Below, in pieces: positions 23,611 to 24,392 of a DNA stretch of 24,392 bases. Each line of letters opens with the position of its first letter. Position 1 is the first letter of the stretch. Source of the DNA: Nitriliruptor sp040882075. GTDB taxonomy: Bacteria > Actinomycetota > Nitriliruptoria > Nitriliruptorales > Nitriliruptoraceae. The position numbers and the translations under genes were made by a program. The DNA lies in the NCBI RefSeq assembly GCF_040882075.1, contig NZ_JBBEBZ010000102.1:1-24392 (forward strand), given 5' to 3'. The notes under the pieces are model-generated. The model worked only from the letters and a program-made list of their open reading frames with translations, was not told the DNA's origin and did no database searches.

Positions 23611-24392
23611 GCCGACCGTTCCTGCGGCTCGTCCAGATCACGGCGCGTGCCGTGCGGCACGAGCGTCGGGTTGACCTTCTCGCGCACGGTCTCGACCGTG
23701 ATGACGCACGTGGCGACATCCTCGCGCGAGGGCAGCTCGTACATCGTGTTGAGCAGCACCTCCTCGAGGATGGCGCGGAGCCCGCGGGCACCGGTCTGAC
23801 GCAGGATGGCGAGGTCGGCGATCGCCTCGAGCGCGTCGGGCTCGAACTCGAGCTCGACACCATCGAACTCGAAGAACCGCATGTACTGCCGGGTCAGAGC
23901 GTTCTTCGGGCCGGTGAGGATATCGACCAGCGCCTCGCGGTCGAGCGGCTCGACCGAGCTGACGATCGGCAGACGGCCGATGAACTCCGGGATGAGCCCG
24001 AACTTGATCAGGTCCTCGGGCAGGACATCGGCGAGCAGCTCGGCGAGGTCCTTGTCCCGGGAGGCGGCCACCTCGGCACCGAAGCCGACACCGCGACGAC
24101 CCTGCCGCTGCTCGATGACCTTCTCGAGCCCGGCGAACGCCCCACCGCAGATGAACAGGATGTTGCCCGTGTCGATCTGGATGAACTCCTGGTGGGGGTG
24201 CTTGCGGCCCCCCTGCGGCGGCACCGAGGCGACCGTGCCCTCGAGGATCTTCAGCAAAGCCTGCTGGACGCCTTCGCCCGACACGTCCCGGGTGATCGAC
24301 GGGTTGTCGGACTTGCGGGCGATCTTGTCGACCTCGTCGATGTAGATGATGCCCGTCTCGGCCTTCTTGACGTCGAAGTCGGCGGCCTGGAT
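23607..24392 (-). CDS. clpX: ClpX, ATP-binding subunit of Clp protease (N-terminus off the right edge)
   Basis: The C-terminal 261 residues of the AAA+ unfoldase that feeds substrates to ClpP. The zinc-binding domain and Walker A lie beyond the edge. Walker B is visible as GIIYIDEVDKIARKSDN, followed by DVSGEGVQQALLKILEG and the pore-region sequence VPPQGGRKHPHQEFIQIDT. The ClpP-docking loop is GVGFGAEV (VGF where others have IGF). LIPEFIGRLPIV holds the arginine finger and QTGARGLRAI the sensor-2 arginine. The C-terminus (HGTRRDLDEPQERSA) is short and normal. The stop TGA (23609-23607) overlaps the CTG start of the next gene. Confidence 0.97.
   Translation of the reverse strand: MQAADFDVKKAETGIIYIDEVDKIARKSDNPSITRDVSGEGVQQALLKILEGTVASVPPQGGRKHPHQEFIQIDTGNILFICGGAFAGLEKVIEQRQGRRGVGFGAEVAASRDKDLAELLADVLPEDLIKFGLIPEFIGRLPIVSSVEPLDREALVDILTGPKNALTRQYMRFFEFDGVELEFEPDALEAIADLAILRQTGARGLRAILEEVLLNTMYELPSREDVATCVITVETVREKVNPTLVPHGTRRDLDEPQERSA

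Noticed and set aside
1..24392. CRISPR arrays, tRNA or rRNA genes, transposases, integrases or prophage genes
   Set aside because: None seen on either strand; the only tandem repeat is coding and lies in the RNase E/G gene.

Overview
The window is a high-GC, gene-dense stretch of an actinobacterial chromosome. The evidence is the strong G/C bias at third codon positions, the many GTG starts, and the gene order. Taking the minus strand as the reading direction, the order is clpX – [insert] – valS – folC – [insert] – ndk – [insert] – mreB – mreC – mreD – class B PBP2 – rodA – radical SAM (TIGR03960 type) – DUF2344 partner – RNase E/G. This is the conserved actinobacterial clpX/valS/folC/ndk/mre/rne neighbourhood known from Streptomyces, with extra genes set into three gaps. 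A rod-forming mre cluster, a c-di-GMP enzyme and several very acidic protein segments would fit a deep-branching class such as Nitriliruptoria, but that placement is inference from one locus.

Layout. 1-1964: 5' part of the RNase E/G gene, whose C-terminus lies off the left edge. 1982-4894: DUF2344 protein and its radical SAM partner. 5042-11013: the cell-elongation cluster rodA, PBP2, mreD, mreC and mreB, with mreB upstream and overlapping stop/start codons at mreB/mreC and mreC/mreD. 11014-11364: non-coding mreB upstream region. 11365-15458: a PH-like small protein (plus), a minimal RadC-type JAMM protein (minus) and a large c-di-GMP turnover protein (plus). 15474-15887: ndk (minus). 16049-16643: a small helical protein and a minimal nucleotidyltransferase (plus) whose genes overlap by 68 bases. 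16670-20856: folC and valS, overlapping by 4 bases. 20945-22596: a membrane-anchored protein and a DUF2157-like membrane protein, also a 4-base overlap. 22702-24392: a PLP-dependent threonine/serine dehydratase-like gene that seems to start with CTG inside the clpX stop codon, and the 3' part of clpX.

How the genes work together. MreB, MreC, MreD, RodA and PBP2 form the elongasome: MreB filaments guide the RodA glycosyltransferase and PBP2 transpeptidase through MreC and MreD. RNase E/G (RNA decay), ValS (tRNA charging), FolC (folate polyglutamylation), Ndk (NTP pools) and ClpX (proteolysis) are housekeeping. Every apparently non-core gene on the plus strand sits between folC and mreB, which marks that interval as a tolerated insertion site. 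No rRNA, tRNA, CRISPR array, insertion sequence or prophage gene was seen.

Most notable: (1) a roughly 100-residue acidic insertion inside the RNase E/G catalytic core; (2) an EAL–relic HD–GAF–GGDEF–GAF protein with intact catalytic motifs but a lost inhibitory site; (3) an out-of-frame overlapping small-protein/nucleotidyltransferase pair with a possibly leaderless promoter; (4) a probable CTG start codon in the clpX-dehydratase overlap; (5) a 72-residue acidic tail on FolC.
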